In this document: positions 38,131-46,999 of the stretch, piece after piece
How positions within the stretch are numbered: the stretch's first letter is position 1
Layout: every line of letters begins with the position of its first letter
Source of the DNA: Oegoconia quadripuncta
Taxonomy: Eukaryota > Arthropoda > Insecta > Lepidoptera > Autostichidae
DNA length: 64,000 nucleotides
Assembly: GCA_949316235.1 (NCBI GenBank)
Contig: OX438742.1
Coordinates: 39,066,853-39,130,852, forward strand
Direction of reading: 5' to 3'
The notes under the pieces: generated by a model
Seen by the model: the letters and a program-made list of their open reading frames with translations, nothing else
Database searches by the model: none
What the model was told of the DNA's origin: nothing
Translations under genes and position numbers: made by a program

Positions 38131-39580
38131 TTCAATTCAATTCAATTTATTAATGTGAAACACGGGTATAAAAGATGTTAGTAAATATTATGGTATAAGT
38201 AACACTGTGATCTACTCCATTTTGATGATTGTGATCCATTTTGGCATACAAAAAAAATGGTTAGTTATTTATCTGAGGTAGGTACATAGGCTTATCTAAG
38301 ATGGTAGGAATTTTTTGCAAAAAAAAAAAACAAATATATTACAGTAGATACCCATTAGCTTAGTTTCGAAAATTAATATTATAATTCCATGTCAATTATT
38401 AAGGACAATGTTAAAATTGTAAAATACGATTGAAATTGGTAAATAAAAATGTCAAATTGAAATGAAATTAGATTAAAATTACATAGTCATGGAATATTTA
38501 ACATGAATTATATTCAGTCATTTATACATTATTCAACACATAGAGTCAATAATAATATAACAAGTCAAATAGTAACTTAATGCAAATTAACAACTGCAAA
38601 TTTAAATTAGGTGCTGTTTTCCCGCTCAGAAACAATCAAGCAGATTTGTCATTCAAGAAATCTTTAATGGAATAATGTGTTTTTCTATTAAATATTTAAA
38701 CAACGAACTCTTGAATGTACTTAGATCATGAAATTCTCGAATGAATTTAGGTATCTTATTGTATATTATTGGTGCCATTGCAAAGATGCTATTTCTAAAA
38801 AGTGTAGTTTTACAGGATACTAAACGTAACTGATCACGTCGCCGTGCTCGTTTAACATGTTCAAAATGCTCAGGATTAGACCGAACAAAAATTGCAGTCT
38901 CGTAAATATAAATAGAAGGAACCGTGAGTAAATTCAGCTGCTTATAGAAGGGTTTGCAAGAATCTGTGCGTCGCAAATTACAAATAACTCTTATACATCG
39001 CTTCTGGGCTATAAACACTTGTTCATTGTCTGTGGCATTCCCCCAGAAAATTATACTAGGTATATCTCAGAGTAGAAGCTACGTAGCCATGATAGGCCGT
39101 AAGTACAGCTCCGCGGTTAACAGTTTTGCTTAAGATATGTAATGCATATGAGAACTTTGTTACTTTTTTGCATACTTCATTTATTTGTGTCGTCCATTCC
39201 ATGTTACTGTCAATACTAATACCCAAGAATTGAGTTACTGATGCTTCATCCACCCTTTTACTATTATATTGTACATTTGTTGTCATATTTAAATGGTTTC
39301 TTTGTTTAAAGTTCATTATTTTCGTTTTGTCTAGGTTAATCTTAAGGTTATTACATTCCAACCAGTCAATGATAGATGAAAGACTGCTGTTGATATCCTC
39401 TTCATCCTCATATACCACAGTGCTATCATCGGCAAATAACACCATAGGATGATTTGTAGATTTCGGAATGTCATTTATATATATTAGAAAAAGGAGTGGG
39501 CCTAATACACTGGCCTTGAGGTACACCGTAGTGCACATGTCTAGTTCCAGATGTATAGGATTGTATGTATGTATACAACC
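38131..39580 (-). mobile_element. 5'-truncated CR1/Jockey-type LINE
   Basis: The element runs on the minus strand from a break near 39540-39585 to a tail at 38131-38148, which in sense is AAATTGAATTGAATTGAA, a short tandem typical of CR1-like 3' ends. It carries the catalytic half and thumb region of a reverse transcriptase plus a 3' untranslated region of about 520 bp. The endonuclease and ORF1 are absent. Its 5' side abuts the transposase-like exon at 39585-39730, so it probably landed in that older gene. The tail is seen directly; the clade is inferred. Confidence 0.8.
38653..39538 (-). pseudogene. LINE reverse transcriptase remnant, frameshifted
   Basis: This is the C-terminal half of a non-LTR reverse transcriptase, which would copy LINE RNA into DNA at the insertion site. 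The upstream frame (39538-39056) has SVLGPLLFLIYIND, then the catalytic FADDSTVVY motif, then NLKINLDKTKIM and a FLGI-type strand. The downstream frame (39018-38653) continues with the FIAQKRCIRVICN thumb-like segment and ends KYLIEKHIIPLKIS. Two breaks are visible. The conserved GVPQG motif sits in another frame just before SVLGP, near 39508. A second frameshift at about 39050 separates the two parts, because the IIFWGN stretch lies in the downstream frame. It cannot make a working enzyme. Confidence 0.85.
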
Positions 39581-39584
39581 AAGT

Positions 39585-40166
39585 GCTGAGTTATGACTTG
39601 AAATTTCTTGTAGTTGTTGATAAATGTAAGTAAAATTTATAATTCTGTTTCCGTTTATTGTAATTTCTTCTTGCTTTTCATTTTCAATATCTATATTTAA
39701 TTCAAAATCAGACGTTTCTTGCGGAGATTCCTAAAAAAACAGCATTACTAGTAGTTGTCCAAAATAAGTTATTCAGTCAATTATGAAAACTCTTATCAAA
39801 TGTCCAATTGAATTAAGTGCGTTCCTTGTGTACGGTGAATGTATCTATGTAACATAACAAAGAACTTACACTATGGCGACTTTGTCGAAAAAAAAATTCA
39901 CTCCCCAATCCCCAAACAAATCGGCAATCGGCTGATCGAAATTAGGATGGGAAATAAATTTTTTGTTATTTTTTTTCAACCATGTCGCCACAGTGAAAGT
40001 CGTTTGTTATGTTACATACCTACATTCACCGTACAAATTGGACCTTATATTTGCTACAATTACAAGAACTGACCTGTTCATTATCAATTTGCGTTGTAGT
40101 TTTATTTTTTTTCTTGAATCTCGTCTTGCTTATTAATTTATAATATCTTTTTTTACGGTTTCCCAT
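39585..40166 (-). pseudogene. first two exons of a transposase-like gene, cut off by a LINE
   Basis: Exon 1 (40166-40074) starts at ATG and encodes 31 residues, very basic (starts MGNRKKRYYK, with a KKKNKTTT run). It ends CAG|GTCAG, a fair splice donor. Exon 2 begins at 39730 after a pyrimidine-rich acceptor (CTGTTTTTTTAG). It continues in phase 0 with an acidic ESPQETSDFELN segment and then INGNRIINFTYIYQQL followed by SSHNSALGC. That last pattern resembles the start of insect Mutator-like transposase proteins (GRRIVD...L...H...GC), but only as an impression. The frame stays open into the LINE, where the rest of the gene is lost. Splicing is inferred from sites and phase only. Its intron holds the foldback at 39801-40044. 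Confidence 0.45.
39801..40044. mobile_element. palindromic MITE inside the intron
   Basis: The left arm starts at 39801 and the right arm runs 39971-40044. They share TACGGTGAATGTA, TATGTAACATAACAAA and a TGGCGAC block in inverted order. The outer ends are GTCCAATT on the left and the complement of AATTGGAC on the right, with about 20 extra bases in the left arm. No target duplication is clear. Confidence 0.8.
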
Positions 40167-40319
40167 TTTACTGAAACAAATAATAGTTTATTACTGTAAT
40201 GAATGACGCCATTGCAGTTTTCTTAACTTGGCTCATCTTGTCGAACTCCACCCAATTAGACCAATATAATTGTCAATCCGAAATTTTATTTCGAAAAAAT
40301 AATGAATGATTAAATAAGT

Positions 40320-40430
40320 GAAAGAATACTCTTTATTGCACAAGAAATGAAACAACAGTAATATAGGTACTACAGTTATGATAAACTACATTGTACAACT
40401 GCGGTGACCTCTTCCGGACAACCGGTGGTT
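40320..40430 (-). repeat. LINE 3' end fragment
   Basis: On the plus strand it reads AATACTCTTTATTGCACAAG near the start and GGTGACCTCTTCCGGACAAC near the end, a layout common to a lepidopteran non-LTR 3' region in antisense. No coding part is attached. Recognition is from memory of the pattern. Confidence 0.5.
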
Positions 40431-41364
40431 AAAAGAAAATTAAAATTAAAAATTAAAAAAAAAAGAGAGGTTATTAAAAAGGACAGCTTTACTAAAAATA
40501 TATGATAATTATAACATGACAGACAAAACCAGAATTAAGTTGCTACGCAACTGACCAATGTCTTAATGAAAGTACAGAACAATAACCTAAATGTAATATG
40601 TACATACATCACATATACTTAACTACTGTAACGTCTCTTGGTATTTTTTGTATGCAAGAAAAAGTTAGCAGTCTATTTAAAACTCCGAAAAATATACTTA
40701 CACCGTTTTCGGCCGTCGCCGGTACACGAAATGACGCGATCGGTGTGTATAGTGGCGCTCAACAAAGTGACGTGCGCTCGCTCTGAACACTTGTGGGCGA
40801 CTGAATCACAGCGATGCGCGACATTATTTTATATCGCCGCGCGGCCGCCATAGTAAAAATGTATGGCGGATTTGAAGCGCATTTTGATAAATTCATATCT
40901 TAATTGCCTAATACTATTTTTTATATTGGAGACGGTAAATTTGTAGTATAAACACTCCTGTTTCGGTTGAACTAAAAATAAGCGTAGATTTCTAATGTTA
41001 TAAACTAAAAAAATACTTAACGCCACCATACGTTTTTTGCATTTTTGTCTAACTTTCCGTAATTTTGTAGAGTAATGTATAAATAATTTTAACATTTTTC
41101 CACGGAGTAAATATTTAGACATTCTTCGTCATGGTAAAAGTATTTTTTTTAAATGTGTATATCAAGTATTGTTGAATTTATCAACTTAACAGTAACTGCT
41201 GTTTTAGCACATTTCCCTCGGCGCAGGCTGTTCGTAGCAGCAGACCCAGTGATGGGTAGTAGCGTCATTGGTCGGCTCTCAAAAGTCTCAAAACGCGCCA
41301 TGGGAGAAATTTTACATCCAGCAGTGGTTTTATCTAGGCGGTTGATACGTCAAACTCAAAAATG
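40431..41364. other. non-coding DNA, no recognised feature
   Basis: A GC-richer patch lies at about 40705-40855. The overlapping frames there lack domains. Confidence 0.5.
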
Positions 41365-41705
41365 CTTTATATTGTAGGTATACAGGTTACAATTAAAATA
41401 GTCACTTTTAACTTTATAACCTTCTGCTTTTTCAAAATGTAATTTTCCCCTGATAAGAACAAGGAAGAAGCTCGAGGGGTTGCTCTCTTCAAAACAGGTT
41501 TTTATATTCCAAATAGGTTTTTATATATCATTATTAATTGTGAAATAGCGTGGCATGCGAACGAGCTGGTTATATGCAAATATGTTTAGCATCTAGATAG
41601 TCTGATATTTTATAATATGCTTTCTTAATAAGAGTCTGTTTTATAATATCTTTAAATTTATTGAAAGGTAGATTTTGTATATCAACAGGATCCTTATATC
41701 AGTAG
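41365..41705 (-). mobile_element. 3' end of a CR1/Jockey-type LINE (copy 2)
   Basis: On the minus strand, reading from about 41695, the frame gives DIQNLPFNKFKDIIKQTL, then KKAYYKISDYLDAK and a stop. This is a typical reverse transcriptase C-terminal tail of this LINE type. The 3' region matches copy 1 at 21020-21440, including TAATTTTCCCCTGATAAGAA and GGTTGCTCTCTTCAAAA on the plus strand. It is more intact than copy 1, but only the last 50 or so codons remain. Confidence 0.7.
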
Positions 41706-42741
41706 TATATCCTATCCTATCAGCATTTTACAATGAAGGTATAAAAATTATTTTATTGTCACTGCACTATCCCATTTAGAAGATGCTACATTCGTCTGCC
41801 TGATTAATTCAATTCATGCCACAGGGTTCCCTTTTCTAGCGTAAATGATATAGTGAGCTCACGGCTTTTCTAAATCAATGTCAAACTGCATTCTGTCTCT
41901 TATAAACATCTTATAAAGTTGAAATATTCAAATAGGTGGAAAGAGGACGGGTAGATAGATGGGCGGCACGCGTTGATAAGGAACAACAATTAAAATAAAC
42001 GTTGAATGACCTCGTTCTCGGGTTCGGTGTTCTTCGGGTGTCTTCGGAGCAACTCGGGCGTGTAAGGACTTTTATCTCTCTATCACAGAGCTGCGCAGGC
42101 GCAACCCTTGCTTCATTCGTTACTTTTTTAACATTCTTTTATTCAGCGTTGGCACAGGAATGCAGTGTTACCGTGTATCTGAGTAATAACTTGAGCCATT
42201 ATAAAAGAATGGAGTCCTTATCCTCAATTTATATTATGTGAGATGGATAATGAATATGACGCTATGTTTCATCTGCACAAATACACTTGTGTTTGTTGTG
42301 TTTCACTTTACTTTTAACCCCTCTGTGCACAATTACGAGTCTAAATCGTAATGTTAAAAAAGTTAATTCGATAACGTAAAAATAGTAAAATACAGTAGCA
42401 CTGGTATTGATAAAAACAAATATTCATTTATTTAAAAGTAAAAGGGTCGTACATAGGTATCATAAATTTGAGAAATATGGATTATTTAGCACACTTCCCA
42501 TGTAGTACCTATCACTGTCCTTCAGAAAGGTATCATTTGTATAGGGCCTAAAATATTACAGGAAGACAGCATATTTAATCCGAAATCTATAGCTAATAAT
42601 GAAATAAGCTTAACCACCTAAAGATTACTAAATATATAAAACAAAATTCCGAGAAATACTCCACGGGCTCCACGAGTATTAAAAAATACTAACCTAGTCA
42701 CTGTTCAAATGACTAGCGCAATACAAAATCGTTCAAACATA
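41706..42741. other. non-coding DNA, no recognised feature
   Basis: No supported gene or repeat. The frame at 42002-42241 shows no domain. Confidence 0.5.
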
Positions 42742-42815
42742 AAGCGATTGGCCCCCAGATTGAGACCGAAGATGAAAAGTCTCATCTCAAACAGCCGAAA
42801 CACAACAATGCTATT
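42742..42815 (-). repeat. second SINE family, short diverged fragment
   Basis: Keeps AGCCGAAACACAACAATGCT and a decayed GACCGAAGATGAAAAG block. It lies immediately before the larger copy at 42827. Confidence 0.55.
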
Positions 42816-42826
42816 ATTTTTTTCAC

Positions 42827-43096
42827 TTTACCTCAATCACACCTGTTGTTAAGAGAAGTTGTGGCTGAAGGTGGAAGCGTACTGATCCGGAATCTCTAGC
42901 TTATATGGGGGACTGGATAACTTATCTCTGACAACTGGAACACAACAATGCTATTAACATTGCTGTTTGGCGGCAGACTTATATACGATGGTGGTAGCTA
43001 GCCAGGCGGACATTTAAAATGACCAACCACCAACCAAACCAAGTACTAAACATGTACGCCGCCGGGGATTGAACCCGCCACCTCCGATTCGTAAAC
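42827..43096 (-). repeat. second SINE family, full length
   Basis: Antisense order: CCTCAATCACACCTGTTGTT, GGCTGAAGGTGGAAGCG, TCTGACAACTGGAACACAAC, TGCTGTTTGGCGGCAGACTT, GATGGTGGTAGCTAGCCAGG, then GCCGGGGATTGAACCCGCC, a tRNA T-arm-like head. One of the best copies to build a consensus from. Confidence 0.88.
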
Positions 43097-43431
43097 TTAT
43101 TAAATTCAATTATTGGCTTAATTACATTCCAGGTACTTCATCTATTTATTACTTTACGTCTGTCCATATTTCATTTTACTCGAACCTGGTAGTAGTTAAA
43201 CGTTCCCAACCATTCGTCCACGAGCTTCGTGGGTGACGTCAGCACGGTGCACTACAGCTGTCGCTGTGTCATTGGCCTCATTACGGATGAATGATGAATG
43301 TGGCCCGTTAAAAGAGTGGCCATTAACGCCGTGGCAGCCATTAGGGCAAGTATAACATCACTTAGGCATTATCTAAGAATTGACTAAGTAAGAGGCAAGC
43401 CAAAGCTAACTGTGAGTGTGATGGCTTCGGC

Positions 43432-43516
43432 TTCAATTCAATTTATTTATAAAACCTCCACTAAGTTGTCAAAATTTTCTTACATAGTACGAACCTGTAT
43501 AAACAATTGAATTGAG
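43432..43516 (-). repeat. short LINE-tail-like fragment
   Basis: Begins TTCAATTCAATTTATTTATA, as does the 3' tail of the LINE at 38131, and ends AACAATTGAATTGAG. It is probably a small piece of a CR1-like 3' end. The rest does not match the larger LINE closely. Confidence 0.4.
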
Positions 43517-43864
43517 AAAAAACGGCTAAAGCCAAACGTCAAACCGCTTATGTCACGTGACGTTCTTGAGATCAAGTGTTAATATATCCAAACATGTCAT
43601 AAATCAGTTGAGGTAACCAAAAGAAAAAAATAGCATGGGTAAGAAGTGAGTTCTGATACAGGGAAATCACAGAAGAAAACGTATTGAGTAGGTCGGGATA
43701 ATGAGAGGAATATTCGGTGGGGTAGTACATCAAGTGTGATTGACGCCCCACCCGGCAAAGCATTAGTCTACCAGCAGTAATTTTAGTCAAAAAGAACATC
43801 CCATAAACAAAAAGAATTAGTCCCTCCAAGCTGGCTTTCACCCTCAAACGTGTATTTAAAATGA

Positions 43865-44088
43865 TTGGAATTGCTCGAAGGGGAAAGGTATAAAAGGGTT
43901 ATCGAAAACGAAACAATGAGAACGTCATTACAGCGTGAAGTAATATTAATTTTGCAAGCACGTATGTTAATTCCCCTGGACAGAGCGGACAGTGCTTATT
44001 TGAAGCCCTTCCATCAAGAGCTGTCGACACTGATACGAAGGGGCTTTTCCGGTCTGGTTGATCCGATAGAGCCGTACGAATTTCACAT
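43865..44088 (+). CDS. possible single coding exon, unknown gene
   Basis: An open frame begins right after an in-frame stop at 43862 and runs about 74 codons, with the first ATG at 43916. It ends at a consensus splice donor GTAAGT (44089-44094). The peptide has ordinary soluble-protein composition (LQREVILILQARML, then HQELSTLIRRGFSGL and PIEPYEF). A weak resemblance of GFSGLVDPIEPY to the GIPELxxPxLDP signature of takeout/JHBP-type insect proteins is noted, but is not enough to name it. No acceptor with a good pyrimidine tract was found upstream, so it could be a first exon, a lost exon or chance. The mariner element begins within about 10-15 bases of the donor. Confidence 0.3.
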
Positions 44089-44104
44089 GTAAGTAATTAC
44101 GCAG

Positions 44105-45325
44105 GCAGGATGATAAATAGCTAGCCTAACCCATATTTTGTATAATGACGACATAAAATCTCCTTAGTATTTTACTCATTGGTTCATTAGCTGCCAGTGT
44201 TCCAAATTTCAAATTGATCGTATAGTTTTTCTTTTAAATATTGACATTTCAAAAAGCATTGTTTTGTTTTTCCTGAAAAATGGATAAAATTGAGCTACGA
44301 GCTGTGATAAAGTTTTTGCATTTAAAAGGATTAAAAGGTGGAGAGATTTTTTCGGTGATGAAGGATGTTTTGGGGGAAAATGCTCCTTCATATGTGACCA
44401 TAAAAAATTGGGTGGCTGAATTTAAACGTGGCCGTACCAGCATCCAAGATGAACATCCTCCAGGACGTCCAAAAAGTGCCACTACTCCAGAAATTGTGAC
44501 CAAAATTCATGATGTAGTTTTAGCTGACCGAAGATTGAAACTCTCCGAGATAGCTGATACTGTAGGCATCTCTAAAGAACGGGCGCATTACATTTTGACT
44601 CAAGAATTATGTTCGTATGCAAATTTCACAAGAGTGTTTGGACCGCTTTAAGAGCAATACAACTGATTTTCTGCGACGGTTTGTTACTACAGACGAGACT
44701 TGGGTTCACCACTATATACCTGAATCAAAAATTCAGACTAAACAATGGACGGAAAAAGGATCCCCGGCTCCAAAGAAAGCAAAAGCCGTGAAATCAGCGG
44801 GAAAAGTCATGCGTCAGTATTTTAGGATTCGAAGGGTATATTGATGATTGATTACCTTCCAAAAGGACAAAACATAAATGGCGAATATTAGGCTGATCTA
44901 CTTGATAAAGTACAACTGTGTATTCGTGAAAAAAGACCCGGCCTGGCTAAAACAAAAATAATCTTTCATCAGGATAATGCCTGCGTTCACACGTGCATCA
45001 CTGCCATGGCGAAATTCATAGAATTAAATTATGATTTGCTACCACACCCAGCTTATTCTCCTGATCTGGCACCATCTGACTTTCATCTATTCAAAAAAAT
45101 TTTAGGTGGACAAAGATTTGAAAATAATAGCGAGGTGATGTCTGCCGTGGACCGTTATTTTGATGGGCTTGAAGAAAACCATTTCAGGGATGGTATCAAA
45201 GCTTTAGAGCATAGATGGATGAAGTGCATAGCGCTTCAAGGAGACTATGTCGAAAAATAAATATACTTTTAACATACTAATTCAAGTTTTTCTATGCTAG
45301 GCTAGGTATTTATCATCCCGCCCTC
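44105..45325 (+). mobile_element. mariner element, degenerate
   Basis: Terminal inverted repeats of about 28 bp: left GGCAGGATGATAAATAGCTA and right complement GGCGGGATGATAAATACCTA. They flank a broken transposase frame. The length (about 1.22 kb) suits a mariner with a small internal deletion. Expected TA duplications are not exactly resolved, because the outermost bases differ by an indel. It sits beside the donor site of the possible exon ending at 44088. Confidence 0.9.
44280..45260 (+). pseudogene. mariner transposase, broken by deletion, frameshifts and a stop
   Basis: The N-terminal part (ATG at 44280) has the helix-turn-helix style typical of mariner, with SVMKDVLGENAPSY, WVAEFKRGRTS and PPGRPKSATT. 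The catalytic DD34D triad is still visible: first Asp in VTTDETW (codon 44692), second in FHQDNACVH (codon 44973), third in YSPDLAPSDFHLF (codon 45078). Exactly 34 residues separate the last two. After LTQEL near 44610 the frame shifts and a linker of roughly 25 codons appears to be missing. A second frameshift occurs near 44835-44850, and a TAG stop interrupts GEY near 44894. It encodes no active enzyme. The subfamily is not certain. Confidence 0.92.
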
Positions 45326-45654
45326 TTTGCGCATATTCAATACGATTGGTAAACTATTTACTAGTGTAATTAAATGTTTATTTATTCATCAACATTCGCA
45401 CTGATATTTGCTTTTGAATACTCCGTTATTTATATGGAAGCTTTTGGTGTTCGAATGTCAATTGAACGATTTATTTAAACCCCAACGAAAACTGTGTGTG
45501 ACCGGATGAATCTCGGTAGATACGATTACAGTGCGATTTCTTTTATATTAAATATTAAAGTTGTTGAATGTTGGTACATTTGGATGATATCATAGACTTC
45601 GGGGGATTTCCATTATTTTTTTAAATAAACATTCAGTACTTTTTAAAATTGTTT

Positions 45655-45870
45655 TATGCACAACGGGTTAGCGCTTGACCTCATCATATATGATAGGTAA
45701 TTAAAAAAAAGGCCGATGGTGGACGCACGCTTACCCCGACCCCGAACTTATTCAGAGACCTGGCTCCCTAACTCAAAAATAAAAACAATAGCAAACATTA
45801 GCAACATATCTGCTGGGCAGCAGACTTAAATAAGATGGTGACAGCAGGCAAAGCGAACATATAAATATAT
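45655..45870 (-). repeat. second SINE family, diverged copy
   Basis: Antisense copy starting ATGCACAACGGGTTAGCGCT. It keeps the GGCCGATGGTGGACGC block and the GGGCAGCAGACTTAAATAAG segment but has lost the tRNA-like head. Confidence 0.7.
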
Positions 45871-46321
45871 AACTAAACCTACCTACATAAATTTTGTGTG
45901 TAAATTTCTGTAATAAAATAATATTTTGTCCATGGATATAGTACGTATACGTCAGTGGTGTCCCTACTTTAGCTAATTTATATAACTGCGAGGTACGTAT
46001 GCGGACATGTGGTCCCCCCGGTCACGAGGCGCCGGCGTCAGCGACGAGTTTTATGCACGATCCCCTTGCAGCACGAAGTTAATAAATCAGGCGTATCCGC
46101 CACATCTAGTAAGACAGTTTGTTACACAAAGAAATTTTAAAGTCTCATCTCGAAGAGTTTGTTGGGATTTTCAACTTTTGTGGGTTAAATTTCTAGGATT
46201 AATGTTACGAGTATAATCAGATTTATCCTTCACGATGGGTGGTAGTGGCTTGGTATCCATCAAAGGTTAATTATATTTAACTTTAGTTTGGTTCCCAGCA
46301 CAGACTTTTTACTAATCTAAT
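45871..46321. other. non-coding DNA, no recognised feature
   Basis: The frame at 46007-46216 lacks a domain, and nothing else was seen. Confidence 0.5.
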
Positions 46322-46731
46322 CTAACTGATATTATAAATGCGAAAGATTGGACGTTTATTTGTGGCTCAATCACGGGGAATTTTAGGATATTCCTTATCC
46401 CAATAAAGTGAGTAGTTCCCGCGAGATTAACAAATTAAAGTTATTCGAAGCAGGCTAAACCGCGGGTGGAAAGCTAACTAATATTATAAATGCAAACGTT
46501 TGGATATTTGTTTATTTTTTCTTTGCTTGTTTCTTTGCTTGTTTCTTGCTCTTGGGTTCGGATGAAATTTGGTATATAGGTAGAAAATACCCTGGATTAA
46601 GACAGGATTTTTGATCCCGATAAAATGAGTAGTTCACACTGGATAAAGAAATTAAAAGCTATATATAATCATCCGTTTCGCCGTTCATAGTTCAACATTC
46701 GCATTTATAATTCTATAGTTAGATTAGATAA
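46322..46731. repeat. two adjacent copies of a short interspersed element
   Basis: Copy 1 spans about 46322-46473 and copy 2 about 46474-46731. Both start with a TAACT(A/G)ATATTATAAATGC-like motif, and copy 2 ends with an inverted version of the same motif (GCATTTATAATTCTATAGTT). Inside, both have a block ending AAAATGAGTAGTTC or AAAGTGAGTAGTTC. Elements with ATTATAAATGCGAA starts are very common in Lepidoptera and have been linked to Helitron-like families. Here the inverted ends would equally fit a MITE. Confidence 0.6.
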
Positions 46732-46999
46732 TGGGACACCAAGCTTGCTCACATTGCTTAGTGAGCTTTGAGCTCAAACGACAGGTGTTATGTGTTGATG
46801 GCATTGTACGTGTGCCAACCTTTGGCCGGACGTATCTCAGTGCGTGATCGGCTTTGAATGCGGTATTTTATATTGTCTATAGGTGTCTCTACATATTGAA
46901 TTCGCAAGCTACTAACATAAAAAGTTGTAGCGAATTAGTTTTAACATAAAATTTACCTTGACTGTATCGGATTAGCGAGCACAACACGAACTAAGTATA

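Noticed and set aside
39839..40072. 77-codon plus-strand frame
   Set aside because: It lies inside the intronic palindrome and is antisense to the inferred gene; no domain.
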